DNA from: Micrasema longulum
Lineage: Eukaryota; Arthropoda; Insecta; Trichoptera; Brachycentridae
Assembly (NCBI GenBank): GCA_022494885.1
Contig: JAGVSM010004293.1
Location: forward strand, 62,001 to 126,000
Length of the DNA: 64,000 bases
Direction: 5' to 3'
How positions within the stretch are numbered: position 1 is the stretch's first letter; each line of letters starts with the position of its first letter. Of this stretch, positions 45,445-56,215 are shown in pieces. The translations under genes were made by a program, and so were the position numbers. The notes beneath the pieces are model-generated. The model ran no database searches, had not been told where the DNA came from, and saw only the letters and a list, made by a program, of their open reading frames with translations.

Positions 45445-45795
45445 TCGTTTTTTATTAAAATATACCATTTTTATTTGTATTTTCAATGGAAACTTTACAA
45501 AACTTGTTTTTCGGGAACTTTACATCATATTGATTGTAACAAATACCATAACCATATAATTTAGGTCCTTTTCACAAAATGGTGTACAAAACAAAAAATA
45601 ACTTATCATATTTTTTGTTTTGTACACCAAAAAAGCCATCACCATTCTGTGAAAAGGATCTAATTTTTATTGTTTTGGTTTTTATTTCAATTAATTAAGT
45701 GTAAAGTTTCCGCAAACCAAGTTTTGTAAAACTTCCATTAAACATAAACGTAAAAATGACAGTTTTCAATGAAAAAATATAAAAATATCTTTAAA
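45445..45795. repeat. Fold-back element with a 21-bp perfect inner stem
   Basis: Bases 45580-45600 and 45609-45629 are exact reverse complements (21 bp, 8-base loop). Beyond small bulges, the arms extend outward: 'ggtccttttcaca' against 'tgtgaaaaggatc', 'aaactttacaaaacttg' against 'caagttttgtaaaactt'. Imperfect pairing continues to about 45445 and 45795. No transposase; MITE-like. Confidence 0.8.
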
Positions 45796-46548
45796 TATTA
45801 TTTTTTTTTTTTATAAAAAAGAAATATTTGCGTTCTTATGATTTACCCAAATATTTAATTTTGAGGGACATTTTCAACGAGTTGTAAAATTTTAAAATAA
45901 TTATCTTTTATCGAATATTTTTTACAACTGCCAGATTTAATTCAGATATCAAAGGGTTAAAACGAAAGTCTCTTGACCTCGATAGGAGTATTTCATATTT
46001 GCCCTTTTAGTTCTTTACAAAACATGCAATGTTTAATTATATTTTTAGAATGATTATAAAATCTATTTTTACTAAGCTCTAGAATTATTATGTTTTCACA
46101 AAATAAAACTTTCTCGATTCTTTCTTTTTGGAAAATACAGTACGTAGGTCAAAAATATAAAATATAGTCCCAAAACCGTGAAAATGTTGTAAGAGCTACA
46201 AGCTTAAGATGTTATTGACTACTTTTCTTAGTTAAATTGGTCGCAGAGAGTCTGAGAGGTGGATGATAGCTGATAGGTAGCCAACGCAGATTTTAGTTTG
46301 AATTGCTTTCTTTGATTGTTTTTTAACCACTTTTTTATAAAAACTTTGTTTTTTATGTTACATAATATGGTGTTTTTGGCTAGTTTAACATTACATTATT
46401 GACTGTCTTAGAAAAGGGTTACTAACCCTAAATAAATGATAAATGAATCAATTAATTATTTATCAATATCATTGATTTAATAAGATTTCTAAACAAAATA
46501 AGATCATTATATAAGAGAAATAAAATTATAACACCTTAGGAATTTGAT
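45796..46548. other. AT-rich stretch
   Basis: No feature is recognised. Confidence 0.4.
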
Positions 46549-46720
46549 TTAAGGCCAGTTGCATAAAAAAAGGTAAATAAAGTTAAATAATTTGTGCGTT
46601 TCTGTCAAAACGAGTTGTTTTATTTGACATTTTCTTGCGAACTCTTTAGTCCATTTTGACGAAAACGCAACAATTATTTAACATTAAACTTCATTTAACT
46701 TTTTTTATGCAACTGTCTTA
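46549..46720. mobile_element. Short MITE with long terminal inverted repeats
   Basis: The left end GGCCAGTTGCATAAAAAAAG and the right end (reverse complement of CTTTTTTTATGCAACTGTC) match. Pairing continues inward through 'taaataa' and 'tgcgttt..gtcaaaa' blocks. The element is flanked by TTAA on the left and TTA on the right. It is about 170 bp with no coding capacity. It is probably mobilised by a TTA(A)-targeting transposase elsewhere. Confidence 0.7.
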
Positions 46721-47089
46721 TTTCTGTCTGATTAACTGTTCTATTATTCTTGCATATAAAAATATTAGTTTTTTGTTATACTTATATGTGGTTTTCCACT
46801 GAATTACAATAGTATTCCAGAAAATGCAAAAACAAAAAAACATTTTTTTTTTACAACTCTACTAATTTTTTTTTCAAATCTGAGCAATCAAAATGACCAG
46901 AATGGATTTCATCTATAAGTGTTGTTTTATCCCGTTTGTGAGATTTTTTTCTAACAGAATTGTCACATGTCACACATTCATAAATGGAACAGCGATGGTA
47001 TTCAGTCAGTAGACGGTTCGGTGTGATTAATGGCTTTCCAGCCGAGAACAATCGAGGAAACGAAAGTAAAAGTTTTTCATTACTCTACT
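46721..47089. other. Intergenic stretch with a small minus-strand open frame
   Basis: The frame at 47051-46851 (66 codons, with two C..C pairs) is not recognisable and lacks splice or family support. Confidence 0.3.
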
Positions 47090-47350
47090 ATTTTGAACTT
47101 CAGTGGCGGGCCTTCGCATTAGAAACGGATTCGTGGATCACGCGATGCCGTTAATTAATCTAATTTTTCTGAAAAATGGATGACAACATGCGAAGAGAGG
47201 ACAAACAATGAATTCAAATAATTAACTGCCTCATTTGTACTACAGAAGAACATAGATATTTATGTTCAGTGAGGCGATTAATTCAGACAAACAAACTTTG
47301 GCAGAAGCAATCAATCCAAACTGACGTCCGTTTCCTAACCAACCCTCGCA
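47090..47350. other. Less AT-rich unique island, candidate non-coding element
   Basis: It includes 'cagtggcgggccttcgcatt', 'gatgccgttaattaatctaa' (TAAT homeodomain-type cores) and 'caaactgacgtccgtttcct'. It is not repeated and not coding. Confidence 0.25.
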
Positions 47351-47744
47351 TGCGAGAAGTTGTTAAGTATTTTTACCATGCTTAATTTTATAGAATAAAT
47401 TATAACACCATGTTTATTTATTTTATGATCAAATTATGAACATAAAATTATACATTTATACAAAATTGCTTTGACTATCTAATTTAAGTTATTTACCTCA
47501 TTCTATGCCAGTCAAAAAAATATGTAAATAAAACAGTAATCAAAACATCGAAATAATAATAAAGGTAGAAGATATAGTGAAAATAAAGTAAAAAAAACCG
47601 AGTAAAATACATAGAAAGAAACATAGTAAAAGACATGGTAAAAAAACTTTATTTATGCATTGCAAAAAACATGTTTGAAAAAAAAACATAGGAAAAAGAG
47701 TAAAAAGAGAGTTCATGTTATTTTTTTATTTTTTTTAAGGAATA

Positions 47745-47945
47745 ACCCGTTAAGCCTATATTTTAAGGCTTGTCACCAGGTGGGAAAGAGGGGATATGGA
47801 AGAAGGTAATGAAAAATACACCACAACACCCAGACCAATTGAAAAAAATCTTACTTGGCTTTTTTTTAAACTGGCGGAAATTAAAAACGCGACGCCAGTT
47901 TCACAGTTGGCCGTCTAACCAACTGCGCCACGGCGCTTGTCTGTT
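47745..47945 (-). mobile_element. tRNA-derived SINE, third family
   Basis: In reverse complement the head reads GCGCCGTGGCGCAGTTGG, then TTAGACGGCCAACTG, a good tRNA D-arm with box A. Box B is degenerate, followed by a body with CTGGGTGTTGTGGTG and CACCTGGTGACAAGCC. Only one copy is seen here, so the family is provisional. Confidence 0.5.
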
Positions 47946-48084
47946 TTTAATGTTTATTTTAAAACATTTTCTCATAGTGTATCATTTTTTTTGTTCACAT
48001 TTCTCTTCAAAGCAAATAGCACCATTTGTTTAAATAACACCTCAAGAGCGCTACATAATATTTTATTTTATTTTATTTTATTTG

Positions 48085-48200
48085 TTTATCATCATCCTTA
48101 TCATTCCTTTTCCGCACCTAATGGTGAATATAGCACTTCATTGGTACATCAACATTTGATTATTCGTACACTTATACAAAAAAAACGTATCCTCAACTCC
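48085..48200 (-). mobile_element. SINE family S, 3' fragment in reverse
   Basis: A (TTTTA)n run and 'atcatcatcc' tail are followed by 'ttccttttccgcacctaatg' and 'cattggtacatcaac', as in the other S copies. Confidence 0.5.
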
Positions 48201-49178
48201 ATGAGGCCAAGAACCCTGTATTGAGATGGTATACAACAGTGGAAAGTGAAAGATATTATTAAACACTGCCAAAAATAAAAATTATTACGTCATTAATTCT
48301 AATCAACATCTGGACAACACAATTCATAGTATTTAAATCTAGTCCATGTCTCGCAGCAGTCTGCTGCAATGGTCTCACCCCTAAGACAAAATCCAAACTT
48401 GTACACTTCTCATTAAAATAGTTTTTGTTTTAAAGAATTTAATATGTTCTTCCAGGATATTGAACACTCTTGGGGTTATTATTATTATTATTTAAATCAT
48501 TCAACTACATCATTTATTACATTTAATATACATTTTGTTTACACATTTTCTAATGTATTATGTCTGTTCACGTTTTAACCCATAATATTTTTTTTTTTTA
48601 TTTTTTTTTTTTATTATATTGAAAACATATTATACATAATTATATACAATATTCCCAAGGAGTTTTTTTTAAAAAAAACTCATTTAGGGACATACAGATA
48701 ATAATTTTTTTAGAGACGTTTTAAAATTTTAAACTATAATATTATTTAACAAAAGCAGAAAAATTAAAATTATGATATACTACAAATTAAAAAGGGTATG
48801 AAAAATACTTGAAAATAACAGAATGAACAGAATACTAGGCATGGAAATAAATTCAAAATAATGTTTACATTATGCAATCTGGGAAAGAAAATTGAAAAGT
48901 TTAAAAATTACATGGATGTATATATACATACTGAACTAGTACAAAATAAAATCATTTTTTTTAATTAACAAAATATGCGCACACCCAATACAGGTTAATT
49001 TTTTTTATCAAAAACGTTGAAAAAATTGAAATTATGTATACAAGCCAAAAAAAGTATATAAAAAGAAAAAAACACAAATAACATTTAAATAGTACTAAAA
49101 ATTACATATACAAGCAAAAACGGTGAAATATTAAAAGGTATATGTTCAATATGCGCATTCTCTATAAACTAACATTAT

Positions 49179-49781
49179 TTATTCAAAGTACTTCTGGAAA
49201 AAATAATTCTTCAATTCGCACGTCCTGTTTCTATATTTTGAAATTGGTACACTAAATTTTTGTGGCAATTTATTAAATTCTTTGAAACCTATGTATTGTA
49301 AAGATCTAGTACCAAACTTCGTAGACTTCACAGATCCAATAAATATATTGTTTTTTGATCGAGTACTGAACCGATGGATGTCTCCAATGAAAGCTGGCTT
49401 TATGTTACTGTGCATTGAGTCGAGAGTAGTATTAATGATAGTGTCAGTTATCTCGAAATAGGAAAGCATGCTAAAAGGCATGATTTTTGTTTCAAAATAA
49501 ATGTCCTTTACATGAGTATCATACGGTAGGTGAAACACATTTCTGATCGCTCTATTCTGAATAATCTGCACCTCAGAAATTTTGCTCTTAAATGCAAAAC
49601 CCCAAACACAGCATAGGTATGATAAATGCGAATGGACCATAGAAAAATAGATTGCTCGAAGCAGCGAAACTGGAAGCATTCTCTGAAATCTGTACAGTAT
49701 TCCAGCTACAGGGACAATCTTTCCTTTCACGCGCTCAACATGTTCATTCCATGTAAGCTGCGAGTCCACTAACAGTCCCAA
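49179..49781 (-). pseudogene. ORF2 C-terminal segment, downstream of a frameshift
   Basis: About 200 codons continuing the RT thumb and C-terminal domain: GLLVDSQLTWNEHVERVK, HSHLSYLCCVWGFAFKSK, IQNRAIRNVFHLPY, IGFKEFNKLPQKF. It starts where the main ORF2 frame stops. The break lies in an A7 run (plus-strand T7 at about 49795-49801), so a change in the length of that run accounts for it. It may be a real mutation or a homopolymer sequencing error. Confidence 0.85.
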
Positions 49782-52069
49782 GTACTTAGTGCTATTTTTT
49801 TCTCCAGACGATCAACACCAATAAAGACATCAATAGATTCATTACTCTTGTTTCCAAATAGAAGGTAGTGAGTCTTTTTTGCATTCAAGCTCAATTTATT
49901 TAAACGCAGCCATTCCGCCAGATGTAAAACGACACTTTCAACCATCTTCTGTAAATCTTGTTTGTTTTTAGTGTGATATAAAATAGTCGTATCATCTGCA
50001 TAAAGCTCTATTCCTCCTTTGATGCCCCATTTTGTCACATCGTTGATGTATATAAGAAATAGCAACGGACCGAGTATAGACCCTTGAGGTACCCCGCAGG
50101 TGATTTTACCAGAATTGCTAAACTTACCTCCATCTTCTACCAAAGATGATCTGTTTGAAAGATAGTCTTTAAAAATTTCTAAACGTATTCCAGTTACACC
50201 AATATACTGAAGTTTTTCGATCAAAATGCTGTGGTCCACAGTGTCAAAAGCCTTTTTTAGGTCTATGAAAACACCAGCAGTATAATCACCTTGGTCCAAA
50301 TGTTTCTGTATCGTAGAAATAAAGTCAAAGGATGCGTTTTTTGTACTTGAATTCTTCCTGAAGCCATATTGTAATGGAGTCAGTAAATTACAGTCATTTA
50401 AGAATTTGGAAAGCCTGTCTTTAAGTACTCGTTCAAAATTTTTTGAGAAAACAGAAAGAATGGATATGGGTCTGTAGTTTTGTACATTTTTTTTGCATCC
50501 ATCTTTATAAAGTGGTATAATTTTGGCCAATTTAAGTTTTTCAGGAAATATACCTTGTACTATCGCTAAGTTAATGAGGTCAACTAAAGGTTCAGCAAGT
50601 TCGTATTTACAATTTTTAACCGTTTTTGGCGTTATACCGTCCCTTCCTGCAGCCGCTCGTTGCTTAAGAGTAGAAATGATTCTCAGAACTTCAGTTTTGG
50701 ATGTTTTAGTCATATGAAATGATTGGGCAGCTGTTGTTTGCGCGTTTATTGTATTTAAATCACCTGGAAACTTTTTTATTTTTGCAGCCAGTTCTTCTCC
50801 AATCGATATGAAGAAATTATTAAATGATTCTGCTATTTGTTCCGATTCATCAATAATTTTATCATTTAATATAGGGCAGACACATTTATCATTAGTTTTT
50901 TGACGACTATTTGTCAATACAGAGTTTAAAATTTGCCAAGTTTTCCTGTGATTATTTGCGCATTCATTGAGCGATTTACTAAAGTATTTTAATTTGATTA
51001 CTCTCCTGTAGTTAGTTACAATATTTCTAGCTTTGTTTTTGAGAGCCGTAAGCGTCGCATTTCCAGGATCCGATTTCCATTGTTTATGTAGTTGATTCCT
51101 TTTTTTTATAAGTAAATCTAGTTTCATATTAAACCATGGAGTATTACCTTGTCTTCTATTACCAATATTCCTTTGTCTACGTTTGCTTTCCTCGATAGCT
51201 GCTCTGACGTGTTCATCAAAGGCGTTATATTTTTTATTTACACTCTCATTAACATTAATTTTAAATTTGTGAGTGTGAAAATACTCTTTCAGGTATCGAT
51301 AATTTATTTTAAAGTGACTTGAAGATATTTCTTGAATTCTGTTGTTTGCATAGTTTGTCAAGTTATTTTGATAATTAAATATAAGAACATTATGGTCACT
51401 GATTGGATCATCAACATTTGATACGGTGCCTACAATATTTTTTTTATTCGATAATATAAGATCAATTAGAGAGCTAGTGGTATCTGTAACTCTTGTTGGT
51501 AAAGTTTTATTGCAAATCCTGAAGTCATATGAAAAAATCAAGTTTTTGTATTTATGCGTATTGTTTGAAGGTTGCAGAATATCTATATTAAAGTCTCCAA
51601 AAATCAGACATTCTTCTCTACTTTTGCTTAATATTCTCTCAAATGAAGTAAAAAAATCGTCTATACTTGCATTAGTCCTACGGTAAATGGCGTAAATAGT
51701 TAATAGATTAAAGCAATTCGCCGTAACTTTGATGCTTAATGTAGTAGTGTTTTCGCAATTCATATTAATGAGTGAATGACTAAGTGTTTTATGTAAATAT
51801 ATAGCCACACCTCCTCCACGATCTCCCACTCGTGAAGCAAATGAACCTGAATAGTCATCAATATTATAAAAAGCTTCCTCACCACATTTTAACCATGTTT
51901 CCGTTATGATCAGCACGTGGATAACATCTTTAACATTCTTTAATGTTTCTTCGATCTCATCAATTTTATTCCGTATACTTCTTGCATTCATGTACATAAT
52001 TCTTAGGCCGGTATTAATTGATACATATTCTTGCATTGTCAAACACTTACTTTCTTTGATATCGCCCAT
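49769..52069 (-). CDS. ORF2: endonuclease-reverse transcriptase of the Jockey-group element
   Basis: 766 codons from a true ATG at 52069. The apurinic-like endonuclease occupies about residues 18-230: MYMNARSIRNKIDE, ITETWL, FGDFNIDILQ, and the SDHNVLIF ending are the metal-binding and catalytic blocks. The RT follows: KIIPLYKDG, NYRPISILSVFSKNFERVL, LQYGFRKNSST, FIDLKKAFDTVDH, GVPQGSILGPLLFLIYIND and YADD at 690-693, all intact. The protein nicks the target DNA and primes cDNA synthesis on the element RNA. The frame ends early (SSTWDC-like tail) because of the A-run frameshift; the remainder is at 49781-49179. Confidence 0.92.
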   Translation of the reverse strand: MGDIKESKCLTMQEYVSINTGLRIMYMNARSIRNKIDEIEETLKNVKDVIHVLIITETWLKCGEEAFYNIDDYSGSFASRVGDRGGGVAIYLHKTLSHSLINMNCENTTTLSIKVTANCFNLLTIYAIYRRTNASIDDFFTSFERILSKSREECLIFGDFNIDILQPSNNTHKYKNLIFSYDFRICNKTLPTRVTDTTSSLIDLILSNKKNIVGTVSNVDDPISDHNVLIFNYQNNLTNYANNRIQEISSSHFKINYRYLKEYFHTHKFKINVNESVNKKYNAFDEHVRAAIEESKRRQRNIGNRRQGNTPWFNMKLDLLIKKRNQLHKQWKSDPGNATLTALKNKARNIVTNYRRVIKLKYFSKSLNECANNHRKTWQILNSVLTNSRQKTNDKCVCPILNDKIIDESEQIAESFNNFFISIGEELAAKIKKFPGDLNTINAQTTAAQSFHMTKTSKTEVLRIISTLKQRAAAGRDGITPKTVKNCKYELAEPLVDLINLAIVQGIFPEKLKLAKIIPLYKDGCKKNVQNYRPISILSVFSKNFERVLKDRLSKFLNDCNLLTPLQYGFRKNSSTKNASFDFISTIQKHLDQGDYTAGVFIDLKKAFDTVDHSILIEKLQYIGVTGIRLEIFKDYLSNRSSLVEDGGKFSNSGKITCGVPQGSILGPLLFLIYINDVTKWGIKGGIELYADDTTILYHTKNKQDLQKMVESVVLHLAEWLRLNKLSLNAKKTHYLLFGNKSNESIDVFIGVDRLEKKIALSTWDC

Positions 52070-53174
52070 TGCAGATTAAAAATTTCCACAAATAGTCCAC
52101 TCTTTCCCTAGCTCGTATATCCATAGCTTTCCATAGCGGACAATCAGAACTAGTAGCTCGATGACCTTTAGACTCGCTTACAGCGCAATTGCAGCATTTG
52201 GCTTCATCATTTTTGCTAGGGCATGATATATATTTGTGACCCCCTGTGCAGTGAAAACATTTCTCCTTCTCATTACACACTCGTTGGGTGTGCCCATAGC
52301 CCAGACATCGGTAGCATTGGACTAATGAAGATCTATCCTCAACTGCCAGTCGTTGATATCCCACAATTACTCTGTTGGCATTAGTAAGGGTTGTCCAGTT
52401 ATAAGGGGAAACTTCAAGGATAACATTGCATAAATGTGGATTCCTTTGATTAGTTTTAAATTTTATGCAAATTTTTTGATCGAAATCTAATTTCAAATGC
52501 TTATTTTGCAGTCTTAGTGATTCGATCAAATCATCGTCATTTGTATCTTTTAAAATACCCTTAATAGTTATCAAAGGACTGTATTGTTTACTTTCCGATA
52601 TATTTATTGTATCTTTAAGACCTTTCACGAGTTCAGAAGTGAAATTATTTTTATCCTCAAGGGAAGGCATGGTTACCACTATTTTATCGTTTGCAGTTTT
52701 TCTGATTCCTGTTATACCAATTCCAAGAGAACGAACGTTAACGTTCTTTTTAATTAGCTTATCCAAATCTTCATTTTTACACTGGGGATCAGCTGAGCTG
52801 ATGACAATTGCATGATGTTGTTCTCTTTGCCGTATTTTAGTGACAGCTTGAGCATACGATAAACCTTTGTTATCAATTTTAGTATTTAAGTTCTCAATGT
52901 TTTTTGCCAGTAACGCAATCGATTGATGGATCTCTTCTAATCCATTTACTTTATTCCCAGAAGTTGATGTAGAGCTGGATTCTTGTACCATAGCAATCAG
53001 GTGATCCATAATACCATTAAGAGCTTCAGTAAGAGTAGTTTTCTGTTCCTTGCTTAATATATTTGAAGTTAAAGTATCTTTGAACCTCTTTTGCAGGCCC
53101 CGAGCACTTTTCAATCTGTCCCCAGGTGTTATAGTGGACATTTCGTATTCGATTAAACTAGATTTTCTGCTCAT
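52047..53174 (-). CDS. ORF1: gag-like nucleic-acid-binding protein of the Jockey-group element
   Basis: 375 codons from ATG at 53174. The frame is open a few codons further but without another ATG. The N-terminal half contains a likely coiled coil (IHQSIALLAKNIENLNTKID). A central region with HHAIVISSA and ITIKGILKDTNDDDLIE resembles the RRM-like part of such gag proteins. Three zinc knuckles end the protein: CYRCLGYGHTQRVC, CFHCTGGHKYISC, and CCNC...GHRATSSDC. It is expected to coat element RNA. It overlaps ORF2 by 23 bases. Confidence 0.9.
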   Translation of the reverse strand: MSRKSSLIEYEMSTITPGDRLKSARGLQKRFKDTLTSNILSKEQKTTLTEALNGIMDHLIAMVQESSSTSTSGNKVNGLEEIHQSIALLAKNIENLNTKIDNKGLSYAQAVTKIRQREQHHAIVISSADPQCKNEDLDKLIKKNVNVRSLGIGITGIRKTANDKIVVTMPSLEDKNNFTSELVKGLKDTINISESKQYSPLITIKGILKDTNDDDLIESLRLQNKHLKLDFDQKICIKFKTNQRNPHLCNVILEVSPYNWTTLTNANRVIVGYQRLAVEDRSSLVQCYRCLGYGHTQRVCNEKEKCFHCTGGHKYISCPSKNDEAKCCNCAVSESKGHRATSSDCPLWKAMDIRARERVDYLWKFLICNGRYQRK

Positions 53175-53727
53175 GTTTTTTAACACAGATGGCACCAGTA
53201 ATATTAATTAACAATAAATATAATATATAGTAACAAAAAATTAAAGGATAATTACATATGGCACAATAGTGATATTAAGAATTATTATCTTATAAATTTA
53301 ATAATATTAAATAGTCAAAAAAGTAAAACGTACCTATTACTTACGTAATACACCTAAGTAACTCAGTGGTAACCAACAGCACATATAAAGCTATCAAACA
53401 TGAATTATGAGGGTATGGAAAAACGGAAAATATATGATTTGAGTTCCGATTTAAGCTGCACGAGTTCTACTCCGAGAATTTGGAGGCAAATAACAAAAAA
53501 ACTGACTGTGTGATATAAAAAGTATGTATGTAGAGGAAATGAACACCTAGTTTTTTTATTAATTTTTATCGACAAATAGCGAGTGATGATAATGGGGTAG
53601 CGTAGTATTATAGAATATATAACCTCTAAAATACTAGATGAAGATAAAAACAAAGCAGTAATAAAATCGTTCAATCTTTGAACATGTGAATATAGCACAA
53701 AAATGGATTATAAAGATCAATTTATAA

Positions 53728-54330
53728 AAACCCTCGAGGTATCCAACAGAAGATCTATTCGCTGAGTTTAAGACATTGGATGTAAGACAGTTGTTTATGA
53801 GATGCCTACTACTTAGATTTTATGATAAATTTAGTGAGGTCAAATGAACTCAACAAAAAATATAAACACTCGCACAGCAACACAATTTAACTGTATTGTC
53901 CCACTTGTATCAACTTTCTTCGGTAAATAGCAATATAATAAAATCGCTCCGAAAATATTCAATGCCAAATTTAAAGGACTCAAAATGTTAATAAAATTTT
54001 CAAATAAAAATAACTACACATATAAATAGTGTAGCAAAAGATTTTAAAAAGAAAAATATTTGTAGATTGAGAAACAAATACTTTACATGATATATTTTGT
54101 ACACATATTATTTATATTCTTTTGTTTTAAATAAGTATATAATTGTTTTTTAATACATATTTTCCTACATTATTTATCTTTAAGTAGCATTAAGTATTGT
54201 TAGCACATATATATATACTTTATATTTATATAATAATGATTATTTAGTTCTTACATTTGATTAGCTATGCATTTATAATTATGTTGTTTTAGATTTTTTT
54301 CTGTTATTTTTATATTAGTATAGAACTATT
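53728..54330 (+). pseudogene. Jockey/CR1-group RT C-terminal scrap with putative 3' UTR
   Basis: The plus-strand frame reads RYPTEDLFAEFKTLDVRQLF, stop, then NTRTATQFN, and after a TAG APKIFNAKFKGLKMLIKF. These are the usual 'LF.EF..LDVRQL', 'NTR', 'P..FN' C-terminal landmarks. Coding similarity ends near 54030; the rest to 54330 is AT-rich 3' sequence. It lies on the strand opposite to its large neighbour. Confidence 0.65.
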
Positions 54331-54351
54331 TATACTTCAAAACATAAAAAA

Positions 54352-54390
54352 TCTCCATCTTAGAACAGGCTGAGCCAGGTTCGATGGAGA
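54352..54390 (+). other. Strong compound hairpin
   Basis: TCTCCATC (54352-54359) pairs with GATGGAGA (54383-54390), GAAC with GTTC, and GGC with GCC around TGA, leaving only short bulges. Strand is not determined by sequence alone. It may be the 3' structure of an adjacent retroelement or an independent small element. Confidence 0.5.
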
Positions 54391-54466
54391 CTATCCTAAC
54401 CAGAAGACGCTCCGTATTCATTTTGTCACTCACTGCTTTTATATATGTTCTCTGGCATTAAAGCGG

Positions 54467-55905
54467 TAGTCAGGTGGCAGAAGGGACCATCTGTATTTTT
54501 GTCTATGTTTTAGTTTTCAAAAGTTTTAGTAATATTTCAGTAAATACACGCAGCAAAAAAATAAAAAAATCACCGTCATTTAGAATGGTAATTTATTATT
54601 GAAAAACTAAATACTAATAAATGTTATGTAATGACCTTCACTAGAAATAAAATGAAAACTAATTTAACTACACAATTGATAACAATATCCTCTCTAGAGT
54701 AAACGAAATTCGCGATCTTGGAATTATACTTGATTCTAAATTAACTTTTGAAGCTCACATTAATGCAATCGTTAAAAAAGCTTATCAAATGTTGGGTTTC
54801 CTAATTCGCATAGGCAATGACTTTTGTAATATACAAACCATTAGACTATTCTACTGTACATATGTAAGAAGTCAGTTAGAATTTGCGTCACCTGCCTGGA
54901 ACCCTCATTATAAAAAATACATTAATCGAATTGAATCTATTCAATCAAAATTTATATCATACTGCAGATTTAAATTAAGGGTTTCAGAAAATGAAACCAA
55001 TGAATTTCTCACTCATCTTAATCTAAAACCACTGAAAACCCGTAGAAACGTAGCTGACCTTGTATATCTGTACAAAATTATGAATAATCAGGTTGACTGT
55101 CCACAGCTCCTATCCCTAATTGGTTTTAGGATCCCTGTAGCGCAGACCAGAAACAAAAACCAATTTCATATTTTTAAATATAAAACTAATGCTTGCCAAA
55201 ATTCTTATATATGTAGAACTTGCAATCTGTATAACAATAAATTTAACCATATTGATATTAATAATATTACATGCAATAATTTTAGAAAAGTAATTGAAAA
55301 TCAATTTATGTTTCACTAATTTTTTTTTTTTTTTTTTAAATAATGTTTTTTAATATTCTCTTGTATAATATCTTATTTCACCGAAATACCTACCTGTGCA
55401 GTTACATTGTGTATGGATATGTACATGTACATGTGTATGTGAGTTTGATATTTGGTTAAACACTTTATTTTATTTTAGTTTTTGAGTTTTTTTTTATTTT
55501 TTTATTTTTATAATTATTATTTTCTTCAATTAAGTTGTTCTTCTTATAAGGCTCAATAATTATCGCAAATGTTATACTCGCTGCATATGTATGTATACTT
55601 ATTATTATGTTATCCGCACTGTAAAATGTACATACATATCTAAATTTAATATCTATTCTTAACTTCTTATTGGTAATATTTATCTTTTAGCTTACGAGAA
55701 GGCCTGTAATTGGATCTTAATATATAATTTAACCTACACTGTAATTAATAAACATTGTAATCTGTTGGCTTTCCAAAATAAAATAAAATAAAAAAAAACA
55801 CTAAAATATTTTAGTTTGTGGATTAAAGTCTTGAAATTGAGACGTATTTCAGCTCTCCTGAACATTTTTTTAAAATTACAGATGGTCCCTTCTGCCATCT
55901 GACTA
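54467..55905. repeat. 29-bp inverted repeat pair flanking a retroelement fragment
   Basis: 54467-54495 (TAGTCAGGTGGCAGAAGG...) and 55877-55905 are reverse complements with one mismatch in 29. Each copy can itself form a hairpin (CAGATGG/CCATCTG). The 1.4 kb between contains a non-LTR remnant. It could be a TIR element interrupted by a retroelement, or two oppositely oriented copies of a small repeat. Confidence 0.6.
54590..55798 (+). pseudogene. Jockey/CR1-group RT fragment with 3' UTR and (AAAAT)n tail
   Basis: The frame at 54600-54665 reads NTNKCYVMTFTRNKMKTN. After a frameshift NYTIDNNILSRVNEIRDLGI leads into the open frame ending at 55319 (CTYVRSQLEFASPAWNPHYK, RIESIQSKFISYCRF, LKTRRNVADLVYLYKIMNNQ). 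These follow the RT palm; YADD itself is lost. A 3' UTR of about 450 bases ends in TCCAAAATAAAATAAAATAA at about 55775-55798, the CR1/Jockey style of tail. Confidence 0.85.
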
Positions 55906-55977
55906 GCGAAATATGTTTTCACTTATTTATGCAATAAATATATTTATTTTTAAAAAATAAAGCTTTAATCAATCAAT

Positions 55978-56215
55978 CAATTTATCCCTTTCCGCACCTA
56001 AAACTGCATTGGTTTAATTGCAGCGTATCTCAATCATTTTTTTAAACTTAAACGTAGGATGAGTCTTACGCTTCAGGTATCAGTCCAGGGAATATGAAAA
56101 ATTATCGTGTAAGAACACCCTTTCAAATAAATATTTCGTATCAACTACGTCGGGAATCGAAATTGAGACCTCTTGCAACGCACCAACTATTAGGCCACAA
56201 GGCGGACAAGCTATA
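55978..56215 (-). mobile_element. SINE family S, best preserved full-length copy
   Basis: In reverse complement it reads a tRNA-like head (TTGTGGCCTAATAGTTGG, with box B-like TTTCGATTCCC), then GATACGAAATATTTATTTGA, TTACACGATAA, CCTGGACTGATACCTGAAGC, and ends GCAGTTTTAGGTGCGGAAAG. This copy fixes both ends of the family. Confidence 0.7.

Larger units (their letters stand above)
48588..53250 (-). mobile_element. Nearly complete Jockey-group non-LTR retrotransposon
   Basis: Minus-strand order: short leader, gag-like ORF1 (53174-52047), ORF2 endonuclease-RT (52069-49179, one frameshift), a ~580-base 3' UTR, and an A-rich tail seen as T12/T13 runs at about 48588-48612. ORF1 and ORF2 overlap by 23 bases, an arrangement known in this group. 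I could not fix the 5' end or find a target-site duplication. Apart from the frameshift no lesion is visible, so this is the youngest element in the window together with the inner copy at 37.4-40.0 kb. Confidence 0.88.
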
